A stretch of 64,000 nucleotides of DNA from Devosia sp. SL43 (GCF_021729885.1 NZ_CP063401.1:2410501-2474500), one strand, 5' to 3'; shown: positions 1-9,592, counted from the first letter of the stretch. Notes: generated from the sequence alone by a model not told the origin. Made by a program: numbers and translations.

Positions 1-1
1 G

Positions 2-142
2 CTCTCGGATACGCCGCTGATCCTGGTTGCCACCACGCTCCCCTCGGTGGGCCGCAATTCGGCAGTCGAAACCGAGCTGGCACTGGTCCAGCGCATGGCC
101 ATGCTCGTCTCGACCCGCGAGGCCCGCAATGGAACTGCGTGA
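2..142 (+). CDS. C-terminal end of an unidentified protein (partial)
   Basis: An open frame enters from the left edge and stops at a TGA at 140-142, giving the last 46 residues of a protein whose start lies outside the window. The visible tail (ending LVSTREARNGTA) matches no family I recognise. It is treated as real because the next gene starts inside it, a 14-bp overlap of the kind seen in translationally coupled alphaproteobacterial genes, and because no other start for that next gene fits better. The function cannot be stated. Confidence 0.5.
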   Translation, partial: LSDTPLILVATTLPSVGRNSAVETELALVQRMAMLVSTREARNGTA

Positions 143-1235
143 GGGCGATTTCGAAGCCTTCTTCGCCGCCCCCTTCGCCGCCTATGGCGACACCACACCC
201 TACGTCTCGCCGATGAAGTCCGACCTTCGCCGCTTCTACACAGCCGGCGAAAACCCGCTCTTCCCGACCTCGGACAATTTCGCCCTCTTCACCGCCCATC
301 GCGACGGCCAAATCCTGGGCCGCATTGGCGCCCATGTTCACCCCGCCTCCAACGAGACCCACGGCACCAACAAAGCCTACTTCGCCTATTTCGATTGCGC
401 TGATGACGCCGAGGCGGCCGCCGCTCTGCTGCAAGCTGCTGAAAGCTGGGCCCGCAAGCGCGGCTTCGACACCCTGGCCGGCAACTTCAACCTCACCGCC
501 ATGCAGCAGATCGGCGTCATGACCGGCGGCTTCGATGGCGTGCCCTATGTCGATCAAGTCTATGGCCCGCCCCACATCGCCAAACTGCTCGAAGCCAACG
601 GCTACGAGGCCTATTTCCCGATGCAGACCTTCGAGACCGATCTCGAAGCCTTCCAGCCCTCCAGCATGCTGGGCCCGGCACAGCGTGAAATCCTCGCCTC
701 ACCCGACTGGAGCTTTGCCCCCGTCACCGGCAAGGACATCCCCGCTCGCCTCGACGACGCCCGCACCCTGCTCAACAGCGGCTTCGCCAACAACCCGATG
801 TTCGTGCCCTTGACCCGGGAGGAATTCGACTTCCAGGCCAAGGAGTTGAAGTGGATCATCGACACCCGCATCACCTCCGTCCTGCACTATCAGGGCCAGC
901 CAGCCGGCGTCGTCCTGGTCATCCCCGACCTCAACCCCTTCATCCGCGCCACTCGCTCGCGCTTTTCATGGACGACACCCTGGCATTTCCTCGTCAACCG
1001 CCTCCGGCGCGACCGGGCGCTGGTCGTCTATCTCTCGGTGCGCAGCGACCTGCAGGGCAAGGGCATCATGGGCGCCATGCTGGCCACGCTGCTGCCGAAG
1101 ATGCGCGAGGCCGGCTACAAAAAGCTCGGCATCACCTGGATCTGGGACGAAAACCACGGCAGCCTGCGCCAGATGGAGCGCATTGGCGCCAAGCCGCTGC
1201 ATCGCACCCATCTCTTCCGTAAGGCGCTCACATGA
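129..1235 (+). CDS. GNAT-family N-acetyltransferase-like protein, 368 aa
   Basis: The C-terminal part carries the acetyl-CoA-binding motif A of the GNAT fold (SVRSDLQGKGIMGAM, about residues 302-316; the Q-x-x-G-x-G/A pyrophosphate loop), followed by a typical beta-bulge segment (KLGITWIWDENHGSLRQMERIGA). At 368 residues it is twice the size of a minimal GNAT, so it is a two-lobed member of unknown substrate. The ATG at 129 is chosen because the preceding in-frame residues are low-complexity shadow sequence of the upstream gene. The stop overlaps the next start (ATGA at 1232), so the two genes are probably coupled. Confidence 0.8.
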   Translation: MELREGDFEAFFAAPFAAYGDTTPYVSPMKSDLRRFYTAGENPLFPTSDNFALFTAHRDGQILGRIGAHVHPASNETHGTNKAYFAYFDCADDAEAAAALLQAAESWARKRGFDTLAGNFNLTAMQQIGVMTGGFDGVPYVDQVYGPPHIAKLLEANGYEAYFPMQTFETDLEAFQPSSMLGPAQREILASPDWSFAPVTGKDIPARLDDARTLLNSGFANNPMFVPLTREEFDFQAKELKWIIDTRITSVLHYQGQPAGVVLVIPDLNPFIRATRSRFSWTTPWHFLVNRLRRDRALVVYLSVRSDLQGKGIMGAMLATLLPKMREAGYKKLGITWIWDENHGSLRQMERIGAKPLHRTHLFRKALT

Positions 1236-2215
1236 CCCGCCTCGCCCCACCCGACCTGCTCGCCCTCGCCGCTGAGGCCAACCTCGCGCCCAGTGTTCAC
1301 AACACCCAGCCCACCCGCTGGCGCCTTGAGCCCGGTGGCGACGTAACCCTCATCGCCGACGAAAGTCGTCGGCTGAAAGTCGGCGACCCCGCCGGCCGCG
1401 ACCTCCGCGTCTCGCTCGGCGCCGCGCTCGAGGCCACTGTGATCGCACTGTCGGCCCGCGGGCTGACCTGGCAAACCGCTCCACTCATCGATCGAGCCGA
1501 GGCCAGCGGCAGCCTCCGCGAGGGCGCCACGACCGATCCCCTGCATACCGCGATCCCGAACCGCTTCACCTGGCGCCGCCCGTTTGCACCGGCGACAAGC
1601 CAACAGGCGCAGTCCCTTGATGGCTGGGCCGCGACCCGCGACGACATCACCCTCGTGGACCACGACGGCCTGGCTGCTATCTCCGAATTCAACGAACACG
1701 CCAGCCTCGGCTTCTTCCGCAATGCCAGCTATCGCGCCGAGCTGTTGTCCTGGATGCGCCTCTCCGCCAGCGACCCATGCTTCGGTCGCGATGGCCTGTC
1801 GGCGCCCGCGCTCGGCATGTCCAGGCTAGAAGCCCTGGGCGCCGGCGTGGTCTTGCGCGACCCCTGGTTTGGCCTCCTCGACCGCGTCGGCCTGGCGCCC
1901 TCACTGATCTCGGAGCACGCCCGCACGAAGACAGCGACCGCCGTCCTGTTGTTCCACCGCCCCGACGGCGAGAACCCGGCAGAGACCGGTCGCGCGCTCT
2001 ATCGCCGCTTGCTCGAAATCACCACGCTGGGCTTTTCCACCTGGCCCATGGCCGTGCTCGCCGACGATCCAGATACCGCAGCCCAGCTCAAGCGCCGCCA
2101 CGGCATTCCGGACGGTCACCGCCTGATCAATGCGTGGCGCACCGGCATCGTCCCGCAAGGCGCAGCAACGCCCCGCCGCGAACGGTTGCCCGCCGAAGCG
2201 CTCATAACAGCTTGA
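1232..2215 (+). CDS. Acg-type nitroreductase-like flavoprotein, 327 aa
   Basis: Near the N-terminus is the segment APSVHNTQPTRWRL (about residues 19-32). It resembles the FMN-binding 'S-x-x-N-x-Q-P' start of the Acg/Rv2032 group of nitroreductase-like proteins, which keep the fold but are thought to bind FMN without normal reductase turnover. The length of about 330 residues fits that group. It overlaps the GNAT gene by ATGA at its start and overlaps the convergent cytochrome gene by 14 bp at its end (2202-2215). The physiological role is unknown; a part in flavin storage or stress is inferred only from the family. Confidence 0.8.
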   Translation: MTRLAPPDLLALAAEANLAPSVHNTQPTRWRLEPGGDVTLIADESRRLKVGDPAGRDLRVSLGAALEATVIALSARGLTWQTAPLIDRAEASGSLREGATTDPLHTAIPNRFTWRRPFAPATSQQAQSLDGWAATRDDITLVDHDGLAAISEFNEHASLGFFRNASYRAELLSWMRLSASDPCFGRDGLSAPALGMSRLEALGAGVVLRDPWFGLLDRVGLAPSLISEHARTKTATAVLLFHRPDGENPAETGRALYRRLLEITTLGFSTWPMAVLADDPDTAAQLKRRHGIPDGHRLINAWRTGIVPQGAATPRRERLPAEALITA

Positions 2216-3887
2216 GATATTCCAAGAGCGCCGCCTTGTCCGGCTCGCTCATCGTATCAAACGGCAGCTCATGCCCCGTGGCATTGAGGCCCGGCACCGC
2301 CGTATCGATCCGCACCGGCTCGGCCCAGGGCACATAATCCGGCGGCGTCGCCCAAACGCCGCCCTGCATCACGCCCGCCACGCCGACCCGCGTCAGGTCC
2401 AGCGCATGCCCGCCCACATCGAAGGCAGCGGGCCGCTGGTCCGGATGCATCAAGTGCCATAGCGTCGGCACACTGCCATTATGCAGATAGGGCGCACTCG
2501 ACCACAGCCCCGTCAGCGGCGGCGCCACATAGTCCGGCGCCAGCCGCCCCTTCAGCAGCCCGTCATAGCCCAGCCCGTTGACCACATCGACGGTGGCCTG
2601 GTCGAACAGCTCGATATAGGTCCGGTCCGTCCCCACATCGCCCTGCCAATTGGGGAATTCGACCAGTTCTGGCGCAACCACACCCGCGCCGTAGGCCCCG
2701 TGGCAGGCCGCGCAGGCATCGGCATAAACCGCGCTGCCGCGCTCAGCCAAAGCCGCGTCGATTGCCCCAGGAAACGGTTGCGGCTTGTATTGTTTGAGCC
2801 AGGCGAAGATATGCGCCCCATCCTCAACATGGCCAGCCGCCGTTGCCGGGCTGGTTCCCATGCTCGGCACGGTGAAGAACGCCGTCAGTCCCGCCAGCGC
2901 CCGTAGATGTGCATCGGTGATGTCCTCGGCCCGGACCACCCGCTGCGGTTCCTCGCCCGGCACGCCATAGGCGCCCGAGGCCAGGAGCGATGACCGCCAT
3001 ATCCGGCCCCCCAGTTCCGGCACCGAGATCGGTGCGTTGCGCTCGGTCATCTGGTCGATGGAAATCACGCCGAAGCGGGCCTGCAGCGCCTGAAGCCCAT
3101 TAGTGGCACCCGAAGTGCTGACCTCGAACGGCAGCAACCGCCCGATCGTCGTCTCCTGCTGCGCTACCAGCGCATCGACCTTGGGCAGGACCACGGTCTT
3201 AAGCGCCAGCCATTCCCGCCAGTCGGTATCGGGATAGAGCTTCTCCACCGCCGCCCAGATGAATTCGTCGTCCTCAGGCCGGTCGCGCAGGGCCGCATAG
3301 AGCTCGGTCACATAGCGCTGCAAGTTGATCGAGCCATTGGGCGTGCCCAGCCACACCGCCGACGTATCCGGCCTGCCATCGGCGCCGTAGAACACGCTGG
3401 CATGGCATCCAGCGCAGGAAATATTGCTGATCGTCAGGCCAACCGGCGGCAACACCCGCCCGGCAAAGCCGATATTCTGCCCCAGCGGTCCCGACAGTAC
3501 CGGCTCGGTCAAATCCTCCGGCCAGTTGGCGATCCGTGTCGGCGTCACGAAGCCATAGCTGCGGAACATCGCCGTCACCACATCGGGCGTTACGCCATCG
3601 AGATGCCCCCCGGCGTGGCGCAAGGCCAGCAAAGCTGTCGCCAGCTTCCACGGCGATGCCGACACCTCCAGTGCCTCAGAGCCCAGCGCCGAAAAATCGC
3701 CAAACGCGAAATAGACCGCACCCTGCTGCTCTGGTGTCAGCGCGACGCCGTCGAATTGCGCCATTGCCGCGCTGCGGGCTTGTAGGTGTCCCGTCAGCGC
3801 CCCGGCCGGATCGCCATCGACAACGAGGCCCGTGGCGAGCAAGCCAGCCAAGGCGACCACGGCAATGACGACTATCCGCTTGATCAT
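2202..3887 (-). CDS. Dihaem cytochrome c family protein, exported, 561 aa
   Basis: An N-terminal hydrophobic segment (MIKRIVVIAVVALAGLLATG) reads as a signal peptide or anchor. There are two haem c sites: CAGCH at about residues 158-162 and CAACH at about 392-396, the second inside a compact mono-haem module (SAVYADACAACHGAYG). The wide spacing and the LHNGSVPTLWHLM stretch near the C-terminus recall the MauG/RoxA-like dihaem oxidase or peroxidase superfamily, where the His of LHNGS may matter. The start at 3887 is preferred over longer frames because it begins the signal sequence. It lies 7 bp downstream of the SDR gene, so co-transcription is likely. The substrate is unknown. Confidence 0.85.
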   Translation of the reverse strand: MIKRIVVIAVVALAGLLATGLVVDGDPAGALTGHLQARSAAMAQFDGVALTPEQQGAVYFAFGDFSALGSEALEVSASPWKLATALLALRHAGGHLDGVTPDVVTAMFRSYGFVTPTRIANWPEDLTEPVLSGPLGQNIGFAGRVLPPVGLTISNISCAGCHASVFYGADGRPDTSAVWLGTPNGSINLQRYVTELYAALRDRPEDDEFIWAAVEKLYPDTDWREWLALKTVVLPKVDALVAQQETTIGRLLPFEVSTSGATNGLQALQARFGVISIDQMTERNAPISVPELGGRIWRSSLLASGAYGVPGEEPQRVVRAEDITDAHLRALAGLTAFFTVPSMGTSPATAAGHVEDGAHIFAWLKQYKPQPFPGAIDAALAERGSAVYADACAACHGAYGAGVVAPELVEFPNWQGDVGTDRTYIELFDQATVDVVNGLGYDGLLKGRLAPDYVAPPLTGLWSSAPYLHNGSVPTLWHLMHPDQRPAAFDVGGHALDLTRVGVAGVMQGGVWATPPDYVPWAEPVRIDTAVPGLNATGHELPFDTMSEPDKAALLEYLKLL

Positions 3888-3894
3888 GCCGACG

Positions 3895-4881
3895 CTAAGC
3901 CTGTCCCAGCGCCGACTGTTCGCGACAAATACGATCGACCAGTGCGTCGAACTCACCCTTGGGCGGACGATTGGCGGCAAGCCGCTGCCTGAGATGCGCA
4001 ATCGGCTCGGCCAGGATCTCGTCGAGCGTATCGGCGCAGGTGAAGTCGCCTGCCACTTTCTTGACCTTGGAATTGTCGAAGATGGCGCACCACCCCTTGT
4101 CGCCGGTCAGCGGGCCGATCCACTCAGGATTGTAGCGCACCAGCGTATCGGTCGGCACATGCACGATCTTGGCCTCGACACCCAGCAGCCGCGCGATGGC
4201 CTTCTGGATATCGTCCCAGATGAAGGCCTTGTCATTGGTGATGTGGAACGCGTCCATGAGCGCCCGTTCGTTGCAGAAGAGGCCGACAAACGGCACCGCA
4301 AAATCCACCGACCGCGTCAGCGTCCACGGCGTATGCCCGTCGCCGGCCACGATGGTCGGTTCGCCATCGAGCATGCGGCGGGCCATGATGTCGCTATCGC
4401 CCATCATGATGGGCAGGCCGGTGCGCACGGTGTGGCTCGGCCGCACGATGGTCCAGTTGAGGTTCTGGCTGGCCTCAAGCAGCTTTTCGCAGGCGATCTT
4501 GTTCTGGCTATAGGGCCAGTAGGGATTGATCGCCGGCGTCTTCTCGGTGATCACATAATGGCTGGCCGGCTTCTCATAGACCGAGGCCGAGGAGATGAAG
4601 ATGTACTGCCCGCAATGGCCGGCAAACACCTCGATATCGCGCGCCACCTGATCGGGCGTGAAGGCGATGAACTGGCACACCACATCGAAATTCGCGCGCG
4701 CCAGATCGGCATATTCCGGTCCGGCCAGCTCACCGACGATGGAGGTCACGCCATCGGGCAGCGCCTCGCCGCGCTTGCCGCGATTATAGACGCTGACCGC
4801 ATGGCCCTGCGCCACGGCGCGCTCGACGCAGGGGTAGGAAATCTGGCCGGTCCCGCCGACAAACAGAATACGCAATGCCAT
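3895..4881 (-). CDS. NAD-dependent epimerase/dehydratase (extended SDR), 328 aa
   Basis: The protein opens with the Rossmann motif VGGTGQISYP (the T-G-G-x-G class) and carries the catalytic YSQNK (Y-x-x-x-K) about 130 residues in, as in extended SDRs acting on nucleotide sugars or lactones. The ATG at 4881 is favoured because AAGG lies 8 bases upstream; a TTG five codons earlier is possible. The stop is 7 bp from the cytochrome c start. Pairing an SDR with an exported dihaem cytochrome is unusual, but nothing in the sequence identifies the shared substrate. Confidence 0.85.
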   Translation of the reverse strand: MALRILFVGGTGQISYPCVERAVAQGHAVSVYNRGKRGEALPDGVTSIVGELAGPEYADLARANFDVVCQFIAFTPDQVARDIEVFAGHCGQYIFISSASVYEKPASHYVITEKTPAINPYWPYSQNKIACEKLLEASQNLNWTIVRPSHTVRTGLPIMMGDSDIMARRMLDGEPTIVAGDGHTPWTLTRSVDFAVPFVGLFCNERALMDAFHITNDKAFIWDDIQKAIARLLGVEAKIVHVPTDTLVRYNPEWIGPLTGDKGWCAIFDNSKVKKVAGDFTCADTLDEILAEPIAHLRQRLAANRPPKGEFDALVDRICREQSALGQA

Positions 4882-4985
4882 CTGAAAAACCTTCAATCAA
4901 ACCGAGTTAAGTCCACTGTTCTAGCCCGGAAACGGTCTTGTCGCGAGGCGTCCCGCGTGATGCGGCTGCGGGAAATGGAGCCGCA

Positions 4986-5972
4986 TCAACCAGCGTGTAA
5001 CATCCGCAACGCCGACAGGACGCGCTCCTGTACCGGTGGCGTGGGCGCCGGCGGCTCGAAGCTCTGCCCGGTAATCCGTTCATAAGCGTCAACGTAGGTC
5101 AACGCCGTCTTCCAGATCAGCTCGGGCGGAATTTCAGGCACTTCGGCGCCATACGGATCGCATCGCGCCGCGACCCATTCGCGAACCACGTCCTTGTCGA
5201 AACTGTCAGGGCGCTTTCCGGCAGCAAGGCGTTCGGGATAGGTGTCCGCCCGCCAGTAGCGGCTGGAATCGGGCGTATGGATTTCATCGGCCAGGCGCAG
5301 GTTGCCCTCCGCATCGAGCCCCAACTCATACTTGGTATCGGCGAGGATCAGTCCACGCTCGGCGGCCAGCGCCTGCCCCCGGGCGAACAATGCCAGCGCC
5401 GTTTCACTGACCTGTTGCCATAGCGCCGGGCTGAGCAATCTCCGCTCGACGATCTCGCTTGCCGTAAGCGGCTCATCATGGGCGCCATCGGTCGCCTTGC
5501 TGGTCGGGGTGATGATCGGCGTCGCCAGCTTCTGGTTGTCGACCAGGCCATCGGGCAGCACCTGCCCATACATCTGCCGGCGGCCGGCCCGATACATGGT
5601 CAGGATAGACGTGCTGGTCGTGCCCGCCAGATAGCCGCGCACCACCACCTCCACCGGCAGGATGTCGAGACGTCGGCCCACAACGATATTGGGGTCGGGA
5701 TAGGCAAGCACGTGGTTGGGGCAGATATCGGCGGTGTGCTCGAAGGCCCAGCGGGCGATGCCATTGAGCACCTGCCCCTTGAACGGGACACAGCACAGCA
5801 CCCGGTCAAACGCCGAAAGCCGGTCCGACGTGATCAGAATACGCCGCCCATCCGGCAGGTCGTAATTGTCCCGGACCTTGCCGCGATAAAGGCCCGGCAG
5901 ACCGGGGTCGATCGCCTCCCTCAGTACCTGGTGGCGGCTTGCCTCCAGCCTGGTTTGGTCGATCGTGGACAT
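4986..5972 (-). CDS. purC: SAICAR synthase (phosphoribosylaminoimidazole-succinocarboxamide synthase), 328 aa
   Basis: This enzyme joins aspartate to CAIR in purine biosynthesis. The N-terminus has the typical [14 protein letters not shown] phosphate-loop region and [15 protein letters not shown]. The family signature [10 protein letters not shown] (D-x-K-[FY]-E-x-G) is present in the second half. At 328 residues it is the long, yeast-like form rather than the 240-residue E. coli form. The start at 5972 has AGGGAGA about 7 bases upstream; the frame remains open for 36 codons further upstream, but that part does not look like PurC. No other pur gene is nearby. Confidence 0.95.
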   Translation of the reverse strand: MSTIDQTRLEASRHQVLREAIDPGLPGLYRGKVRDNYDLPDGRRILITSDRLSAFDRVLCCVPFKGQVLNGIARWAFEHTADICPNHVLAYPDPNIVVGRRLDILPVEVVVRGYLAGTTSTSILTMYRAGRRQMYGQVLPDGLVDNQKLATPIITPTSKATDGAHDEPLTASEIVERRLLSPALWQQVSETALALFARGQALAAERGLILADTKYELGLDAEGNLRLADEIHTPDSSRYWRADTYPERLAAGKRPDSFDKDVVREWVAARCDPYGAEVPEIPPELIWKTALTYVDAYERITGQSFEPPAPTPPVQERVLSALRMLHAG

Positions 5973-6081
5973 GGCGGTCTCCCTGGCGCGGCAAATAAAA
6001 TCGTCCGGCGAGCTGTCACGCAGGAGCCGGCGAAACATGCTGCAGACGCCACAGCAAAGTCCAGGGTTTAGTCGTGGCAAT

Positions 6082-6109
6082 GGGCCGGCAGGTCGTCACC
6101 CACCGGCCC
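6082..6109 (-). terminator. Possible stem-loop after the hydrolase/SnoaL gene
   Basis: GGGCCGG and CCGGCCC are separated by 14 bases just past the stop at 6122 in the minus direction. There is no clear U-run, so termination activity is uncertain. Confidence 0.35.
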
Positions 6110-6121
6110 TCTTGGTTGATG

Positions 6122-8053
6122 CTATGCCGCTTCGGCGAGCTGGCCGAGCTTGACCTGAACCAGCAGGCTCAGCTCGTCATAGACGTTCCACTCGTCGACG
6201 ATCTTGCCGTCTTTCCAGTGGTAATGGCTCATGCCCATCACCTGCACGCGCTTGCCGGTCGGATCGCCCAATTCGCCCAGGATGCCGTAGCCGAGGTGGT
6301 GGCCTTCCATGATCCAGCGCACGGCAACCTTGGTGCCGCCTTCGTCGCAGGGATTGGACGCCACATGCTGGACTTCGTAGCTGGCATCCGGCAGCGAGCC
6401 GATCAGCCCCAGATGCTGGTGGATGATGGCCGCGACGCCATAGAGCTCCTTCATCAGCGGACCATGATATTGCGCATTGGGCGCATAGTCCTGGGCGATG
6501 CGCCCGAACATGCGCTTGGTGAACACCTCGTGCAGCATCTCGATGGTCTGGGCTTCCACATCGTTGTGCGCCAGCGACGTATCGGCCTTCTCATTGGGCG
6601 GCGTCTGGCCGAGGAAGCGGCGGTTCTCGCCGATATCGAGTGAGGTGAGGCCAGCATCGAATTTCTGCTTGGCCGTCCGTGCTGCGAAGTGGTTCGGATC
6701 GAGCCCAAGCTGCTTGATGATGGCCATCTGGTCGGCCACCACCCACTCGCGATAGATCTTGTTGCGATGGATCATGCAGTCGGCAATCGTCCGGCTGACG
6801 AAGGGCTTGAAGGTCGGCTGGCCGAGATGGCCATACTGGGTGTGGCGGCCAGAACCGGTCACCAGATGGCTGGTGTAGAAGCCGTCCTGGTCATTGCCGT
6901 TCCAGATCACCTGCGTACCCATGCCGCGCCGCTCGGGGAACGAGACCAGCCGCTGGATGGTGTCGCGCACCACATCCTCGCGATTGTAGATCGTGCCGGT
7001 CGTGCCATAGAGCACGCAATTATGCGTGTAGTGGGTGTAGATCAGCCCGATATCGCGCTCGTCCCAGATCTTGTGGGTGCAGCGGATGATGTAGTCGACG
7101 ATGTCGGTATAGATGTCATCGAAGCCATCGAGCGACTGGCTGCGCGGGCGATCGTTCGGCGCCAGGTCGGGATAGTCGCGGCGCTCGACCTGCAGTACAT
7201 TTTCTGAGTTGCGGAGAGACGGAGAGCCGCCCTTGGCTTTGGGGTTGGTCTCATTGTCGCTCATGATTGCTCCTTGGTCGTCTGCCGGAATGGCGTGATC
7301 AATATCGGTCCAATCCAGCCACTGGCGCACATGACGCGCCACTGCGGCCGAATTTTCAAGCGGAGCGAAATGCCCCGCCGCTGGAATGGTAAAGAACCGG
7401 GCGCCCGGAATGGCTTCGGCCATCTCGCGATGCGCCTCAAGCGGGCACACCTGCTCCGCCTCGCCGGCCAGGATCAGCGTCGGCACACTGATCGCGGCCA
7501 GCCGTGTCCGGCTGTCGACGCGATGGATCGCCACCTCGGACTGGCTGGCCAGGAGATCGGCGCCCGCATCAACCGCCATGGCTGATATCACCGCCTTCAG
7601 GTCGGCGCTGCCGACATTCACAGGCGCGACCAGCCTGCTCCAGCTGTCCGCGATATAGCCCGCCATCCCGTCCACACGCGCCTTTGCCACGGCCGCATGG
7701 CGCGTCGCCGCATTGGCCTCCGGATCGGGTCGCGGCGTCGTATCGATCAGCGCCAGCCGCGCGATGCGCTCCGGCGCCTGCGCCATCATCTCCAGCGCCA
7801 CGATGCCGCCCAGCGAAAATCCCAGCAGCGAGAACCGCTCCGGCGCATGCCTGAGGATGCGCGCGGCGAGATCAGGCGTCGATGCCGCGCCGCTCATGTC
7901 GACCACGGTGGCGATCGGCACGCCCAAACGCTGCAGCATCGGTTCGAACAGCCTGATATCGCAGACCGTGCCCGGCAGCAGCAATAGCGGCAGGGGCACC
8001 GTCACGGCACCCTCCAACTCAACCGATGCGGGGATAACTCTATTCATCGCCAT
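6122..8053 (-). CDS. Alpha/beta-hydrolase fused in frame to a tandem SnoaL/NTF2-like protein, 643 aa
   Basis: Residues about 1-255 are an alpha/beta hydrolase: the nucleophile elbow GFSLGG (Ser about 80), an acid in the GEAEQVCP turn (about 200) and a catalytic His in AAGHF (about 228). It resembles 3-oxoadipate enol-lactonase-like enzymes. From the internal Met at about 264 (base 7264) the frame continues without a stop into about 380 residues with two SnoaL/NTF2-type domains (YTHYTHNCVLYGTTGTIYN; then YHGPLMKELYG and HYHWKDGKIVDEWNVYDE). A perfect AAGGAG sits 6 bases before that Met, so the second half could also be made alone. The start at 8053 has GAGG upstream; 8047 is possible. It is divergent from the HisD-like gene across a LacI-type operator. 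The substrate is unknown. Confidence 0.75.
   Translation of the reverse strand: MAMNRVIPASVELEGAVTVPLPLLLLPGTVCDIRLFEPMLQRLGVPIATVVDMSGAASTPDLAARILRHAPERFSLLGFSLGGIVALEMMAQAPERIARLALIDTTPRPDPEANAATRHAAVAKARVDGMAGYIADSWSRLVAPVNVGSADLKAVISAMAVDAGADLLASQSEVAIHRVDSRTRLAAISVPTLILAGEAEQVCPLEAHREMAEAIPGARFFTIPAAGHFAPLENSAAVARHVRQWLDWTDIDHAIPADDQGAIMSDNETNPKAKGGSPSLRNSENVLQVERRDYPDLAPNDRPRSQSLDGFDDIYTDIVDYIIRCTHKIWDERDIGLIYTHYTHNCVLYGTTGTIYNREDVVRDTIQRLVSFPERRGMGTQVIWNGNDQDGFYTSHLVTGSGRHTQYGHLGQPTFKPFVSRTIADCMIHRNKIYREWVVADQMAIIKQLGLDPNHFAARTAKQKFDAGLTSLDIGENRRFLGQTPPNEKADTSLAHNDVEAQTIEMLHEVFTKRMFGRIAQDYAPNAQYHGPLMKELYGVAAIIHQHLGLIGSLPDASYEVQHVASNPCDEGGTKVAVRWIMEGHHLGYGILGELGDPTGKRVQVMGMSHYHWKDGKIVDEWNVYDELSLLVQVKLGQLAEAA
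7262..7275 (-). promoter_or_regulatory. Internal ribosome binding site and ATG inside the fused hydrolase/SnoaL frame
   Basis: On the minus strand AAGGAG (7270-7275) precedes an ATG (7264-7262) by 6 bases, exactly where hydrolase homology ends and the MSDNETN start of the SnoaL-type protein begins. This suggests two products from one frame: a fusion and a free 380-residue double-SnoaL protein. Confidence 0.6.
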
Positions 8054-8127
8054 CCGTTCGCCTCGACCATCGAGGCCCACCCCGACCAATGGCCGAGACC
8101 GATTTCACCAAAAAACTCTGGCAAAAT

Positions 8128-8143
8128 TTGAATACGTATGCAA
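8128..8143. promoter_or_regulatory. LacI-type operator, site A
   Basis: TTGAATACGTATGCAA differs at one base from the palindrome TTGCATACGTATGCAA found at the other promoters of this region. It lies in the 198-bp gap between the divergent hydrolase/SnoaL and HisD-like genes, placed to control either or both. Confidence 0.75.
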
Positions 8144-8251
8144 GATCAAAATCGGTTGGTCACCGAGCACTGTTTTGGCCGACCAAGAGCATCAAGACCT
8201 CCAGCATGCTTGCTGCATGCCGGTGACATTTCGCAATTCGGAGTTCCTGCG

Positions 8252-9532
8252 ATGACCACCTCACCCTTCCCCGGCGTCACCTATGTAAAGGCCCCCGAGC
8301 GCTCTTCCATCGGCGACAATGCTCCGGTCGAGGCGCTGGTCAGCGAGATCATCGCCAATGTCCGCAAGAACGGCGATGCAGCGGTCAGGGAATATTCGGC
8401 CAAGTTCGACAAGTCCGACATTGCGGCCTTCGAAGTCACCCAGGCCGAGCGCGAGCAGGCTTTGGCCGAGCTCGACCCGCAGACCCGCAAGGACACCGAG
8501 TTTGCCATTGAAAACGTTCGCAAATTCGCCCAGGCCCAGCTCGCCACCATCCTGCCGCTAGAGGTCGAAACCCTTCCCGGCGTCCATATGGGCCACCGCG
8601 TCATTCCCATCCAGCGCGTCGGCTGCTATGTCCCAGGTGGCCGCTATCCCCTTCTGTCGGCTCCGATAATGACCATCGTCCCAGCCAAGGTCGCCGGTGT
8701 CGACGAGGTCGTCGCCTGCCTGCCACCCAACGCCCACAAGGCCATGATCGCCGGCTGCCACCTCTCCGGCGCCGATCGCATCTTCAAGATCGGCGGCGCC
8801 CAGGCCATCGCCGCCATGGCCTATGGCACCGAGACCGTCCCATCCGTCAATAAGATCGTCGGCCCCGGCAATGCCTTCGTCAACGAGGCCAAGCGCCAGG
8901 TGTTTGGCCCGGTCGGTATCGACCAACTCGCTGGCCCGTCAGAGATTTTCGTCGTGGCTGATAGCACCGGCGATGCCGAAATGATCGCCACCGACCTTCT
9001 TGCCCAGGCCGAACACGACATCCGCACCCGCGTCGGCCTGATCACCACAGACCGCGCCCTGGCCGAAGCCACCCTGGTCGAAGTCGAAAAGCAGCTGCAG
9101 ACCCTCTCGACCGCCAATACCGCACGCGAAGCCTGGATCAACTACGGCGAAATCACCGTCTGCGAAGACGAAGGCGCGATGATCGCCTATTCCGATCTCA
9201 TCGCCGCCGAACACCTGCAGGTCCACACGGCAGACGCCAAGGGCTTTGCCAAAAAGCTGCGCAACTATGGCAGCCTTTTCATCGGCGAACTGGCCAGCGT
9301 CGTCTATTCCGACAAGTGCAGCGGCACCAACCACACCCTCCCCACCATGGGGGCGGGTGCCTATACCGGTGGGCTGTGGGTCGGCGCCTATGTCAAGATC
9401 GCCACGCATCAGTGGCTGAGCGAAGACGGCGTCAAGCAGGTGGCGCCACCGGCTGCCAGGCAGTCGGCGAGCGAGGGGCTTGAGGGCCATCGCCGGGCGG
9501 CCCAACTGCGACTGGATCGGATGCAGGCATAG
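8252..9532 (+). CDS. Histidinol-dehydrogenase-family oxidoreductase 1, 426 aa
   Basis: This is a full-length HisD-fold enzyme. The zinc ligands of HisD are all visible at the expected places (Q252 and H255 in AQAEHD, D354 in YSDKCSG, H413 in EGLEGH), as is the catalytic pair E320-H321 (AAEHLQ). HisD oxidises an alcohol to a carboxylate in two NAD-linked steps. No other his gene is in the window, a second paralogue lies 4 kb away, and the surroundings are catabolic. I therefore infer a dedicated alcohol or aldehyde dehydrogenase, as in the sulfopropanediol dehydrogenase (HpsN) branch, rather than histidine synthesis. The ATG at 8252 is chosen because a longer frame from 8138 would run through operator A. 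Confidence 0.85.
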   Translation: MTTSPFPGVTYVKAPERSSIGDNAPVEALVSEIIANVRKNGDAAVREYSAKFDKSDIAAFEVTQAEREQALAELDPQTRKDTEFAIENVRKFAQAQLATILPLEVETLPGVHMGHRVIPIQRVGCYVPGGRYPLLSAPIMTIVPAKVAGVDEVVACLPPNAHKAMIAGCHLSGADRIFKIGGAQAIAAMAYGTETVPSVNKIVGPGNAFVNEAKRQVFGPVGIDQLAGPSEIFVVADSTGDAEMIATDLLAQAEHDIRTRVGLITTDRALAEATLVEVEKQLQTLSTANTAREAWINYGEITVCEDEGAMIAYSDLIAAEHLQVHTADAKGFAKKLRNYGSLFIGELASVVYSDKCSGTNHTLPTMGAGAYTGGLWVGAYVKIATHQWLSEDGVKQVAPPAARQSASEGLEGHRRAAQLRLDRMQA

Positions 9533-9534
9533 TT

Positions 9535-9592
9535 CTCGCAGTCGGGAATCCTCTCCCGCTTGCGGGAGAGGGGGACCACGCGTAACTGCGAG
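9535..9592. terminator. Nested inverted repeats between convergent genes
   Basis: A perfect 10-bp stem CCTCTCCCGC/GCGGGAGAGG (9550-9571, TT between the arms) sits inside outer arms CTCGCAGT (9535-9542) and ACTGCGAG (9585-9592). It fills the gap between the ends of the HisD-like gene and the RraA-like gene and probably acts as a bidirectional terminator, although no U-run is present. Confidence 0.5.

Noticed and set aside
3832..5085. Long plus-strand open frame of 417 codons opposite the SDR gene
   Set aside because: Its sequence is an antisense mirror of a well supported SDR with motifs; high GC leaves few stops in the opposite frame.
8138..8251. Upstream extension of HisD-like gene 1 to 8138
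   Set aside because: The extra 38 codons run through operator A and lack HisD homology; the ATG at 8252 fits better.
8252..9532. hisD of histidine biosynthesis
   Set aside because: No his genes are near, a second paralogue lies in the same regulon, and a catabolic LacI-type operator precedes it. Not excluded without the rest of the genome.
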